Assembly (NCBI GenBank): GCA_044223975.1
Contig: JBGALI010000016.1
Coordinates: forward strand, 62,001-126,000
Direction: 5' to 3'
Source: CAZCPB01 sp044223975
GTDB taxonomy: Bacteria; Planctomycetota; Phycisphaerae; Phycisphaerales; UBA1924
Length of the DNA stretch: 64,000 nt
Below are positions 33,592 to 46,100 of the stretch, piece after piece. How positions within the stretch are numbered: position 1 is the stretch's first letter; each line of letters begins with the position of its first letter. Under the pieces are notes generated by a model. It was not told the origin of the DNA and did not search any database. It saw only the letters and a list, made by a program, of their open reading frames with translations. Both the position numbers and the translations under genes were made by a program.

Positions 33592-34137
33592 CTACTGGGA
33601 CACCCGCCCGATTCGCAGCGCCACCCCCCCGGGCGATTTGACTGGGGCGCCGGACTCAGGCTGGAACTCGACGGTCAGCAAAGCCTCCTGATTCTCGAGC
33701 TTGTCGCCGCCCTTGTCGAGCAGGCTCAATTCAAACCGGTATCCCGGCCCCGGGGCCATGGATTGGAGGACGCGCCGGGTCTCCTCCCGGGAGAACCCCC
33801 AGGAAGCGATTACCGCCCCGCTGCCCGATTTGAGGTCGAACCGCACCGACCCCGACACCGCGATCGGGAGGGGGTACCTCTGCTCATCGAAGAGGTACAT
33901 CGTGACCGAGATCGTGTCACCATAGCCGTTGCTGTTGGTGTCACGCGGAGCCGCGGCAAAGATCTGAACGCTGGTCGCGTGCACGTCCGACGGCGGCGAC
34001 GCCACGTCCCGGTGACGTGCGGAGGGCTCGGTAACGCAACCGACGGATACGAACGCGCCGGCTACCGTCGCGAACAGCACGAACACACGCGCGAACCCGG
34101 ACAATCGTGCGTGCATGGCTGCGTCTTGGTTCATCAT
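33592..34137 (-). CDS. Lipoprotein overlapping the giant secretin gene; pilotin candidate
   Basis: The 181-residue product has a lipoprotein signal (VFVLFATVAGAFVSVGC). The mature domain of about 145 residues is probably beta-rich (TISVTMYLFDEQRYPLPIAV, GSVRFDLKSG, YRFELSLLDKGGD). It shares no obvious sequence with known pilotins. The start ATG at 34137 overlaps the secretin stop by 4 bases (ATGA), which implies translational coupling. By analogy, lipoproteins that help secretins insert in the outer membrane (GspS, PilF types) are encoded near them. That role is inferred from position only. Confidence 0.75.
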   Translation of the reverse strand: MMNQDAAMHARLSGFARVFVLFATVAGAFVSVGCVTEPSARHRDVASPPSDVHATSVQIFAAAPRDTNSNGYGDTISVTMYLFDEQRYPLPIAVSGSVRFDLKSGSGAVIASWGFSREETRRVLQSMAPGPGYRFELSLLDKGGDKLENQEALLTVEFQPESGAPVKSPGGVALRIGRVSQ

Positions 34138-37100
34138 GGTGACCTGTGCGGCTGTGCCGCGGCATGCGCCGCCGCGATTTCTTCATCGTGCGATCGAACC
34201 GGCGTGGACCGCGTGGGCCGGACGATGGTGTACGGGGGCGCCGAACCGCCCTGCGGGGCCGTGGATGGCGCGGCCGCGGGCGCGGGGATCGCGGGCGGCG
34301 TGGTGCCGGGGGGAACCGCGTTGGGCGGCGGGACCACGGGAGCGACCCCGGGCAGGTCGATGGACTCCTCGATTTCCTTGAGCATCTGCCGCACTCGCCT
34401 GGGATCCTGCACACGCTCGATCTGGCGGTTGGTGATCGCGTCCAGGCGCTCGACGGAGAGGTCGTCGTGCCCGGACAGGGCCGCGCCGGGCACGATCCGG
34501 GGCGTCAGGACCACGAGCAACTCGGTCTTGGTGTTGGTCTTCTTGACGGTGCGGAACGGGATCCCGATGACGGGGATGTCTCCCAGCAGCGGGACCTTGG
34601 ACTCGCGGTCCTCGACGATGTTCTGGATCAGGCCGCCGATGACGACGCTCTGGCCGTCCTTGACCGAAACGATCGTGTCCAGCGTGCGCTTGGTGATGAT
34701 GGGGGCCGAGACGTCGGGGCTGATCTGCGTCGTCTTCGTCGACAGCGCCGAGATCTCCGGCTTGATCTCCATGCGCACGAAGCCGTCGGCGTTGATCGTC
34801 GGCGTGACGTTGAGAAGCACGCCGATGTCCTGGCGGGTGACGTCGGAGACGCTGCCGCCCTGCGGGGTTCGCTCCACAGCCTCCACGATGGCCACGTCCT
34901 CGCCGACCTGGATTTTTCCGGTCTGGTTGTTGCTGATCAAAAGCTGCGGGTTGCTGAGGATCTCGAGTTTGCCCTGAGCCTCCAGCGCGCGGACGAGCAG
35001 GCTGAAGTCGGCGCTGGTGACCGACAGGTTGGGCACGCCGAGGGAATTGGCGACGCCCTGGCCGCCGGCGGTCGTCGCGTACGTCAGGCCGGGGCCGTTG
35101 AAGGGCCCGAGCCGGAAGTCGACGCCGAAGTCAAAGCCGTTGTCGATCGTGACCTCGGCCAGGAGCACCTGGATCATGACCTGCGGCGGGGCGCTGTCGA
35201 GCTCTTCCACGATCCGAAGCACGGTCTCGGTGAACCGAGGGGAGGTCGAGATCACGAGCTTGTTGCTCTTGTCGTCGCCGACGACCGTTACTTCCTGCTC
35301 GAGCTGACGCATGATCGAGCCCGAGAGCTGCGGGCCAAGGAGCTGGCGCTGCACGTCGGCGTCGCCCTTGAAGTACTTGCCCAGCGTCGATTCCATGTCC
35401 TTGGCCTTGGCGTTGCGCAGGTTGTACACCGTGCGTTCACGCTCGGCGGCCTCGATCCCGTCGAGCGAGGTTACGACCTTGCGGACCAGCTCGAGGTACC
35501 GCTCGGTGCCCGACACGATGAGCGAGTTGGTGCGGGCGTCGATCGCGATCGAGAGCTGCTGGCGCTCGTCCGGGACGGCGGTCACGGCGGTCCCGCTCAG
35601 GCCCGAATCAGCGGGCGCGGGCGCCTCGGCCCCATCGACCGGCGGCTCGGCGGGAGCCGCGCCTCGGCTTGGGAGGAGAACGTACGACGTGCCCTGCTGA
35701 CGCAGGTTGAACGTGTCCTTGAGCAGCTCGGCCATCTGGCGGGCGTCGGCGTTCTTCAGGTGGTACTGCTCGATCTTGCGGTCGCCGGCGCTGGTCGAGT
35801 CGAGGTCCTCGACGATGTCGCGGACGAGCTTGCAGATCTGGGGCGGCGCCGCCACGACGATCGAGTTGCTGCGCAGGTCGGGCGTCAGGGTCACCTGGTC
35901 GCGGATGATGCCGTCGACGTCGGCCTCGGTGGGCTTCTGCCCCGTGCGGTCCTTGATCTCCTCGGCGAGCTGGCCGCGGTAGAACTGGATCTTGGTCGCC
36001 TGCCTGCCGCCGAGCCCCGAGTTGGTGCCCGACAGCGGGCGCCCGGCGAGCACGTTTTCGAGCAGGCGCACGAGCTCGAGGGCGTTGGCGCTCTTGAGCT
36101 CGATGCGTTCGACGCTGCGGATCGTCTTGGTTTCGGCGGCGTCCATCCGGGCGACCATGCGGCGGATCTCGGCGATGTCCTGCTCGGTGCCGCCGACGAT
36201 CAGGGCGTTGAGGCGGTCGTTGGCCGTGACGGTCACCGCGTCGCTGCCGCGCTTAGCGTTTTCCTTGTTGATGTAGAGCTCTTTGAGCGAGGCGACCACC
36301 TCGGAGGCGGGCGTGCGCCCGAGCTGGATGAGGTCGTTGCGCATGCCGGCCGCCAGGGCCTTGGAGTCCTTGGAGAGCGTCTCGACGAGCTCCTTGACGA
36401 TGCGGTAGTTCTCGTCGCTGGCCGCGACGATGAGGAGGTTGTTGGTCGCCTCGGGCTCGATGCTGAAGGCGTCAGCGGGGTTCTTGACGGCCCCGGACCG
36501 GATCGCCGTGTCGATGCGCTCGCGCATCAGCGCCTGGATGCGCGGGGCCAGGGTCTTGACGTCCGCCCCCTCGACGGAGAGGACGTGAAGCCCGACCGAC
36601 GCGCTGGCCTGCTCGCCGTCCACGGTCTTGAGCAGGCCCTCGAGCACCGCGAAGCTCCGCGGGCTGGTGGTGACGATGAGCGAGTTGGTGCGTGCATCGG
36701 CGGCGACGATGAGCTTGTCCTCGGCCCGCATGGCGCCCGTCGCGTCGCGCTGGCGGAAGATGTCCTGCATCATGGCCGCGACGCGGTCGGCGGCGGCGAA
36801 CTTGAGGGGGAAGACGCGCACGGTGTTGGTGGCCGCGGCGAGCTCGACGTCGAGCATGCCGACCAGCTGCTTCACGACCGCGATGTTGCCCGGCGTGCCG
36901 ACCACGATCAGCGAGTTGCTCTGCTCTTCGGGGGTGATGACCAGGCTGGTGACGGGCGCGAACAGATCGGCCTCGACGATCCCCGCCTTGTCGGGCTTCT
37001 CGCCGAGCTTGCCACCGGGTTGAGCGCCGCTCGGCGCCAGTTCCTTGCCTGCCGCGGCCATGCGCAGGCGCCCGAACTGCTTCTGGAGACCGATCGCCTC

Positions 37101-40100
37101 GGGCGTCGCGCTCGTGCCCTGCACCAGCACGGCGCGGAGCTGGCGTGAGAGTTGCACCGCGTCGGCGTATTTGAGCGGCACAATCGCCGGCTCGATCCAC
37201 TTGCTCGTCTCGTCGCTGTCGAGGTCCTTCACGAGCACCTCAACGAACGCCACGGCCTCATCGCGGCCCGCGACGATGAGAAGGTTGGTGCGCTCATCGA
37301 CCGAGACCGCGATCTCGCCGGCGAGTGCCTGACCGGTGGTCGTGGAAGGCAACCCCTGACGGCGCGTGCCCGGGATGCGCCGGAGTGCCTCGCCCTCCTT
37401 GAACAGCTCCTCGATCACGCCCTTGATGCGCGTCGCAGAGGCGTTGGCGAGCGGGAACATGCGAACGATCACCGCCTCACCGACGGGGAGCGTGTCGAGC
37501 GTCTTGACGATCTCCGAGAGAGCCGCGACGTTGGGGGCGGATGAAGCGAGGATGAGCGTGTTGCTCTCGACGTCGGGGATAAGGCGGATCGGCACGGCCA
37601 GGTCGAGCTTCATCTCGCCCTTGCCCAGCGCGTTGCCGTTAAGCGCGAGACGGCGGACCTGCTCGGCCAGCGCCTGAGCGGGGCCTGTGAGGCTGGACTG
37701 GTCCGCCGGCTTGAGCATGCCCTTGAGCGTTTCGATCAGCGGCTGGACCGACGCCTTCTTGAGCGCGATCACCGCGACCTTCTGCTCGGCCTGCGCGGGC
37801 TCGGCGTCGAGCGCCTTCACCAAGTCGACGACCGCCTGCCCGTCGCCGGGATTGGCGAGAATCGCCAGGGCGCGGCGCGTGGTCATCGGCACGATGGTGA
37901 TCGGGTCGGTCACCACGCCGGGCCGGTCCGCGGCTTGGGGCTTGCTGAGCCCCATGTCGTCGAGGAGCTTCTTGATCTCGGCGGGTGAGTTGTTGGTCAC
38001 GTCGGCGATGAAGATGTTCTGGCCAAGGCGGCCGATGTCGGGTTTGCTGGGGTCTTCGCCCATCCCGGCCACGTCGAGCTCGGCGACCACCTTCGTGAGC
38101 TCGGCGCGAAGGCGCGGGCTGCACATCACCACCAGGGAATTGCTGCCGCGGTCGACCTCGACGGCCAGCGTCTCGCCCATCTGCTGGGCGAGCGGCGTGA
38201 ACGTCGCGAGCAACGTCTGGCGGAGTCGCGCGGCAGGGACGTGCTTAAGCCTGATCACGTCCGGGGTCAGGCGGGCCATCTCGCCCTTCTGCTGCAGGGT
38301 CTCGGCCAGGGCCTTGATCTGCGCGAACTGCGTGTCGTCGGCCCGAACGATCAACGCGCCCGAGACGTCGTCGCCCATCACCACCACCGAGCGCGGCCCG
38401 GTGGTCTTGGTGCCCGCCGGTCCCATGAGGAACATCTCACGGATGGCGTTGGCCAGCGCGGAGGGCCGCATGGTGCCCGTCAGCGGGATCACCCGCGGCT
38501 CGGCCATGTTCGCGAAGCCCGGCTGATCGAGCTGCGTGATGATCGACTGGATGCGCTCCATGTCGCGCCGGCCCGCGAAGACGACCAGCGAGTTGGTCTG
38601 GAGCTCGGCCGAGACGCTGGGGTTGCCCTCGGCGTCGATCAGGAACGTGGAGACGAAAAAGTCCGATTCATCGCGGGCGCTCTGCGGCTGGCGCTGGCGG
38701 CGTCCGGCGGCCTCGCGGCGTGCCCGGTCGTCGTACGGCGCCCGGAACCCGTCGTTCAGGGCCCGGGCCACGCTCTGGGCGTCGGCGTGGTTGAGGTGGA
38801 TCACGCCCAGCTGGCGCGTGGTGTCGTAGTCCTTGGTGTCGAGCTTGGTGAGCAGGGCGCGGATGCCGTCCCACTGGTCGTTCTCGGCGCTGACGATGAG
38901 CGAGTTGGAGCCCGGGTCGGGGACGATCGTCACCGCCCGCGCGCCGGGAGTGGCGGCCTCGGGGGCGTAACGCCCGTAGAACACTTCCAGCGCCTTGGCC
39001 GTTTGGGCCGAGTCGGCGAACTGGAGCTTGACGAACTCGGTCTTGCGCGAGTCGCTGGGCGCGATGTCGAGCTGGCGCACCATCTGCTCGATCTCTTCGA
39101 TCTGGTCCTGCGGCGCCGAGATCGCGAGCGAATTGTCCTGGCGCGAGTAGTCGACGCTCGCCTGGTTCGCGGTTCCCCCGCCGCCCTCGCCCCGCGCGCG
39201 GGCGCGGAGCATCTGCGAGACCGTGAAGAACACGTCGTCCGCCATGGCGTGCTCGAGCTTGAAGCGCCGGAACGCGAACAGGCTCTTGGCCGGCTCGGTG
39301 TCGATCTTTTTGATCTGCTCGAGCACCATCTTGACGGCTTCGTCCGACCCCGTGAGCAGGAGCGAGTTGCTCCGCCCCACGGGCGTGATCGTGACCTTGA
39401 CGTTCGGCGGCAGCGCGGCCTTCAGGGCCTGCGCCACCTCGGCGGCCTTGGCGGCGCCCAGGGTCACCGTGGTCATCGCCGAGTTCTCGGCGGTGGGCGG
39501 CTGGTCGATCTGCTTCACCAGCGCCGCGACCTGGTCGAATACTGGCGCGGGCGCTCCGACGATGATGGAGTTGGTGCTGGGCTGGGGCGTGACGACGACC
39601 TGCTCGCTGCCGCCGCTCTCGCCGCCGCGTCCGAACATCTGGCGGAGCGTCTGCGCCGCCTCCTGCACGCTGCTGTTCTTGAGGTAATAGATCTCAAAGC
39701 GCCGGTCCTTGCCCAGATCGGGCAGGTCGATCTGCGCCACCAGGTCGGAGATTGTCTTCTGGTCCTTCTCGTCGGCCGACACGATCAGCACGTTCCCGTC
39801 CTGCGATCCGATCACCGAGATCTGGTCGCCCACGCTGCCCTGGGCCCGCGCCCGCTCGGCGAAGAACTGGCGGAGGCTGTTGGCCGCGCGGTCCGCACGG
39901 GCGTGGCGGAGCTGGATCGACTGAATCTCCTGTCCGCCCCCGGCGCCGACCGAGTCGAGCTCCTTCACGTAGACCAGCGCCTGCTCGACGCGCTCGCTCT
40001 TACCGACGATGAGCACTGCCTTGCGCTTTTTGTCGATTTCGACGAGCACCGCGTCGGGGTCCTGCCCGCGATAGGGGCGCCAGCCCGGCGTCATCATCGC

Positions 40101-43100
40101 CCGCTCGACCGCGGTCTTGATCGACTGCGGGTCGGCGTTGGTCACGGCGTAGGCCTTGGCCACCACCGCCGCTCGCTCGCTGGGCGGCTGGTCCAGCGAC
40201 GCGACCACCTTCTCGATCGTCGCCAGCGCGTCCACCGATCCCACCAGCACCAGGCTGTTGGTCCGCTCGTTGCCCTCGATAAAGAGCCGCTCGTCGGGCT
40301 GGTCCGGGCCCTGGCGGGCACGGCCCGACGTGGCACGCTCCCACTGGAGCTGGTCGGCGATGTTCGTGAGCGTCGGCTGCACGTCCATCACGCGCGCATT
40401 CTTCAAAGGCACGATCCTGAACTGCACGTCCTGCGCCGCGCTGGGCGTGTCGAACGTCGACGCGAGGGCCTGGATCTGCTCGAAGTCCTCGTCCGACGCG
40501 GCCACCACCAGCGTGCCGCTGCGCCGGTCCCCCACCACCGCCACGCGGCTAGTCACCTTGGCGCCAGGCCTCGACGACACCGCCGCGCGGTCGGTGAAGA
40601 ACTTCTGCAGCGCGGTCGCCACGCTCTGCGCGTCCGCCTTCTCGAGCTTGATCGGCCGCACCGGCAGCCCCGTCGTCTCCGACGAATCCACCTGCTTCAC
40701 CAGCGCACGGATCTGCTCGATGTCGTCCTTCGGAGCCCGCACGACCAGCAGGCTCGACCCGTCCTCGGCCGAGATTCTTACTTTTTCTTTCTTTCCCGCG
40801 TCGCGCCCGATCACCACCTGCTCGACAATCTTCTGAACCGTCGTGGGCGAGGCCTGCTGGAGCGTGATGATCGCAAGCTCCAGGTCCTTGTCCTCGACCG
40901 GCGCATCGGCGGTCTCGAGCAACCGGGTTACTTCCGCGTGCTGCGGGTCCGACGCCGTCACGAGCATCGAGTTGGTGCGTTCATCGGCGATGAACCGGGC
41001 CTGCGGCAGGTCCGCAACGTTGGGGCCCTGGCGCTGCGCATCCATCAGCGTCTGGAGCGTCTTCGACAGGTCGGTCGCCCGCGCGTTCGCCAGGGTGTAC
41101 CGCCGGATCGCCAGCCGGTCGATCACCGGGCTCTGGTCGATGAGCGCGACGAACCGGTCGAGCAGCGCGATCGAGTCGGACGGGGCCGCGACGATGATCG
41201 CCGCGCCGCCGGGGTCGGGCGTCACGCGGACCGTCGCCGCGTCGAGCGTGCCGGTGACGGGCGCGTTGCCATCGCCACCGTCGATCGTCACGTCGAGGTG
41301 CCGCATCCGGCGCGCCTGGGCGCCCTGTGGGCGCGGGCTCACGAAGTCATTGATCGCCGCCGCGGCACGCACCGCCGTCACCGACGAGAGCGGGTAGATC
41401 TTCACCGTGACCTTTGCCGCGGCACCGGCCTGGGCGACCGACGCGATCACGGGCCCGATAGTCTCAAAGTCGTGGTCGTTGGCGAGCACAATCAGGGCGT
41501 CACCGTCCGGATCGGCAACAACCGTGACCGTTCCCGAGAAGCCGCCGAGGTTCTTCGTGCTCGCACGCCCCACCTGCTGCGTGACCTGCTGAACCAACTG
41601 CGCGATCTGCCGCCCGTCGGCACCCGCGGGCAGCGTCACGATGTGCACCGCCGTCGGCTCGGCGGGCATCGTCTTCTCGAGTTCCTGGGCCAGGGCCACG
41701 AGCCGGTCGGTCGCTCGTGGCGAGCCGACGATGACCAGCGAGTTGCTGGCCGGATCGACGGCGATGGTCACGCTCGGCTCTTCGACGCCGTCCTGGGATG
41801 CGCCGGGGGCGTCCTGCGGCGGATCATCGATCCCGGCCGCGACGATCCACGCGGCCCACGCGAACCTGCCGCCCATGGCTGCGCCCGCGTCGGCCTTGGG
41901 CTTGCCCTTGCCCGGCGGCTTGGGGGGATTCTTGGGAGTGGTTGGCGGCTCGTCGTCGTCCTTGAGCCCGCTCTTCTTCAGCAGGTCCTCGGTCGAGATG
42001 ACTTCGACCTTCACGCCCTTCTGCTGCTCCAGGAGCTTCTTGAGCGTGCGGGCCATCATGGCCGCGTCGGCGCGCGAACGGTCGATGGGAACGGTGCGGA
42101 GCTGGCGGCTGGTCGAGAGCGTGGCGGAGTCGAGCTTCCCGGCCAGCTCCTCGATCGTGGCCATCTGCGTTGTCGTGGCACGCACGATCAGCGAGTTGCT
42201 CGACTTGTCCACGCGGACGGTCGGCGCCTGCTCGGTCGCGTCCTCGGCGAAGATCGCCCCGACGCTGGTCGAGAGTTCCTGGGCGTCGGCGTTGCGGAGC
42301 GTGATCACGCGCACGGCCCGTTGCGAAGCGCCGCCCGACGCGGACTGGTCGGCATCGAGTTCGCCGATCACCTGCTCGGCCAGGTCGAGCACCGGGATCG
42401 GTCCGCTCACCACGATCGCGTTGAGACGCTTCTCGGCCGAGACCTTGGCCTTGGGCGGCTCCTTCACGCCGCGGCCCTGGGTGGCGACCTGGGCCCGCAC
42501 CCACGGCGGCAGCCCTTCAAGACCCGACTCGCGAATAAGCACGCTCTCGAGCACCGGCGCGATCGCCTCCGCCCGCGCGTGCTTCAGGAAGATCGTGCGC
42601 ACGCCCAGCCCGTCGGGCTGAACGCTCTCGTCCATCGGCTTGATCAACTCCTCGGCACGCGCCAGCTGCGGCGCGGTGCCCGAAACGATCAGCGTGTTGC
42701 TCGCCGCCTCGGCGGTCACGGTGGGCTTGGGCTCGCCGGGCTTGGCCGACGCTTCGAGGCCCGCCTTCAGCGCCGTCGCGACCGACGCGGCTTCGCCCTT
42801 CTCCAGCGTGAACACCCGCACATCGACGTTGCCCGCGGCCTGCGGCTGGTCGAACGCCGCGACCAACTCGCGCGCCAGCCCCACGAGCGGCGCGGGGGCG
42901 CTGACGAGCAGCCGGTTTCCTTTGGCGTCGGCATTCACCACCGGTTGCGCGATCGACAGGCCGGACTTCTCCACCTGGCGCAGCGTCTCCGGCCAGCGCG
43001 AACGGTCGGACAACATGGCCTGCACCGTCGGCGCCACGCTCGACGCGTCGGCGTTCTTGAGAACGATGATCTCCAGCTGCGCCTGGGGCAGGGCCACGCT

Positions 43101-46100
43101 GCGGTCGTCGTAGTCCGCCAGCCGCTTGAGCGCCTCGGCCACCTGCTCACGAGTGCCCAACGCAAGGATCGATCCGGTCCGTGGCTCGGCGACCAGTTCC
43201 AGCGGCGCGCGGCCCTGCGGGATGGTCGCGTTGACGATCTTCGAGACGGTGGACGCCATCGTCGCCGGATCGCCGTGCGCGGGCGTGAACGTCACGGCTG
43301 TGCGGTCGGGCGCCGCCTGGGCCTGGTCGAGCCGCTCGATCACCTGCTTGGCGAGCTCCAGGGTCGCCGCCGGCGCCGACACGATCAGCGTGTTGTTCTT
43401 GGGATCGGCCTCGACCCGCACCGACGGCGGCTTGAAGAGGTCCGGCCGGTTCCGCTGCGAGTACTGGAGCTTGAGCTGCAGGAGCTTGGGGTCGGTGTCC
43501 TGTTGATCGCTCAGCAGCCGCTGCACGACCTGCGCCATTTGCGCCGCATCGGAATTCTTGAGCTGGAACGTCTCGATCTTGGCCGTCCCCGCGTCGGTGG
43601 GGCGAACGTCCAGCGTCTTGACGAGCTCCTCGACCTTGTTCAGGTCGGCCTCGGCGCCCGTGAGAATCAGCGCGTTGGACCCCGGCGCGCTCAGCACCGC
43701 GGGTTTGCCGCCGGACGGGAACTCCAGGCTCCCCATGGTCTGGTTCAGCGCCGCCATGAGCTGAGCGGCCTCGGCGAAATTCAGGGGCATCACTCGGACC
43801 ACCGTGCGCCCCGCTTCTGCGGCGTCGGTGTCCAGCGTCTTGATCAGTTCCTCGGCGACCTTCTGCACGCCCTCGGGCGCAGAGATCAGGAGCGTGTTCG
43901 ACGCGCTGTCGCTGGCGACCTCGAGCATGGTCTTGAGGTCCGCCACGCCCTTGCCCTCGGCGTTCTGCTGCTCGCGCAGGCGCGTGGTGAGGATCCTCTC
44001 CAGCAGCGTCTGCAGGCGTTCCGCGCGCGCGTGCTTGAGAGGGTACATCTTCAGGCCGGTCAGCGGCCGATCGGGCGGGCCATCGAGCTTCTTCAGGACG
44101 CTCTCGACCTGCGTGAAGATCTGCGAGGGACCGCTCACGATCAGCGTCCGCGTCGTGGGCTCGGTGTCCACCGTGACTACCGCCGCGGTCCCGCCGGGCG
44201 GGTTGGCACCGTAGATCGTGCCCGCCGCGGCAAGGCTCTTGAGCGTGCTCGCAACGGCCGCAAGGTCGGCCCGCTCGACGCGGTAGGTCCGCATCTCGAG
44301 GTTCTCGGCCACCTTCTGCTGGTCCAGATTCTTGACGATCTGTTCGAAACCTGAGAGCCGCTTGGCCGGCGCGTCGACGATGAGCGAGTTGGTGCCGCGA
44401 TCGGCGCGTACGACGATCTCGCGGGCCCGCTGCAGGTCCGGCCGCGGCTGGCCCGTCCGCGGGTCGCGCGGCATGGGCGGCTCGGGGTACATCTGGTCGA
44501 TGGTCTTGGCGAGTTCTTCGGCGCGAGCGACCTTGAGCGGGAAGATCCGGATCTCGCGCCCCTCGGCGTCCATCGCCTGCTGCTCGTTGAGCTGCGTGAC
44601 GATCGCCTCGATCTCCGGGAGCATCTCGGCGTGCGCCGAGACGATCAGCGTGTTGGTGGCGGGGTCGGCCTGGATTTCGACGGGCAGCTTGGACTTCTGC
44701 TCCGGCGGGCGACGGTCGTACGACGACTGCAGCACCGTGGCGAGATTGGGCGCATCGCTGGTGCGCAGCTTCAGGATCCGCAGGGGCGGCCGGTCCGCCG
44801 AGCGCTGGTTGTCGAGGCTCTTGACGAGCGACTCGATGATCGCAAACTGCATGGGCTGGGCGGCGACCAGGATCGAGTTGGTCGTCTCGATCGGCTCGAG
44901 CACCGGGTCGGGTCCGCCGCGGATCTGGAGCGACTTGCTCCCCTTCACCAGCTCGCGCACGAACTGGATGACCTCCGCGGCCTTGGCGTTGCGCAACTCG
45001 ATCATCCGAACCTCGCGCGCCGGCCCCTGCTGGCGCTGCAGCTCGTCGAGCACCTTGCTGAACCGCTGCATCGCCTCGGTGTCGGCCACCACCATCAGCG
45101 AGTTGCTGGCCTCGTCGACGCTGAGCTCGATCGGGTTGGCCCCGGGGATCTGCGCGATCTGGGCGTTGTAGATCTCCTGGGCCCGCACCTTGACCTCGGC
45201 GGCCTTGGCGTTGGCGATGGGCACGATCCGCAGGCCCTTCTCGACCGGCACGGCCTGCAGGTCCTTGAGCATCGTCTCCACGCGCTCGAACGTCACCTCG
45301 TCGCCGGCGACGATCAGCGTCGAGCTCTTGGGCTCGGTCTCGACCAGCACCTGCATCTGCGGCTTGCCCGGCTGCGGCGGGCCCGAGAGCGTCCCCTGCC
45401 GCGCCAGCGCCTGCAGCGTCTGCGAGATCGCCTTGAGGTCGGCACCGATGATGTGGTACGTCCGCAGCTGCGCCACCGGCGGCAACTCCACGCGGTCCAG
45501 CTGCGCGGCCAAGGCCTTGAGCGACTCCTGCCGGTCCGCCGGCGCATCGATGATCAGCGAGTTGCTGCTGGGCTCGGCCGAGACGGTCACTTCCTTGGGC
45601 TGCTGCGCCCACGGCATGGGCCGGTTCAGCCGGTCGACGGGCATCGGGGGCTGCGGGTAGAGCTTGTCCATCGCCGTCGCGACGTCGGTCGCCTTGGCGA
45701 CTTTCAGCGGGAAAAGCTGCGTGACGCGGTTGGCCTCCTTCTTGTCCTTGTTGAGGTCCTCGACGAAGCTCTTGATCTCCTCGAACAGGTCCGCGTGCGC
45801 CGACACGATAAGCGTGTTCGTCGCCGCGTCGGCACGCACGTCCACCGGCTTGGAGGCGCGGTCGGCCTGCGAGCGGCCGCCGTACTGCTGGGTGAGCATC
45901 GTCGCGATCGCCGCGGCATCGGCCGTCTTGACCTGCAGAAGCTTCAGCGGCGGCAGGTTGCTGCGGTCGAGTTTGTCGAGCCGGTGCACGAACTCCTCGA
46001 TCACGCGCAGCTGCGGCTCCTCGGCGGTCACGAGCAGCGAGTTGGTCCGCTCGATCGGCTGGATCAAGGGCTCGGGGGGCCGGCGCGCGGGGTCCGAGAG

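Noticed and set aside
38241..44354. A plus-strand open frame of about 2,037 codons opposite the giant secretin gene
   Set aside because: It has no signal, domain or repeat that makes sense as protein. It is the antisense shadow of a GC-rich repeated gene whose sense frame has clear secretin motifs.
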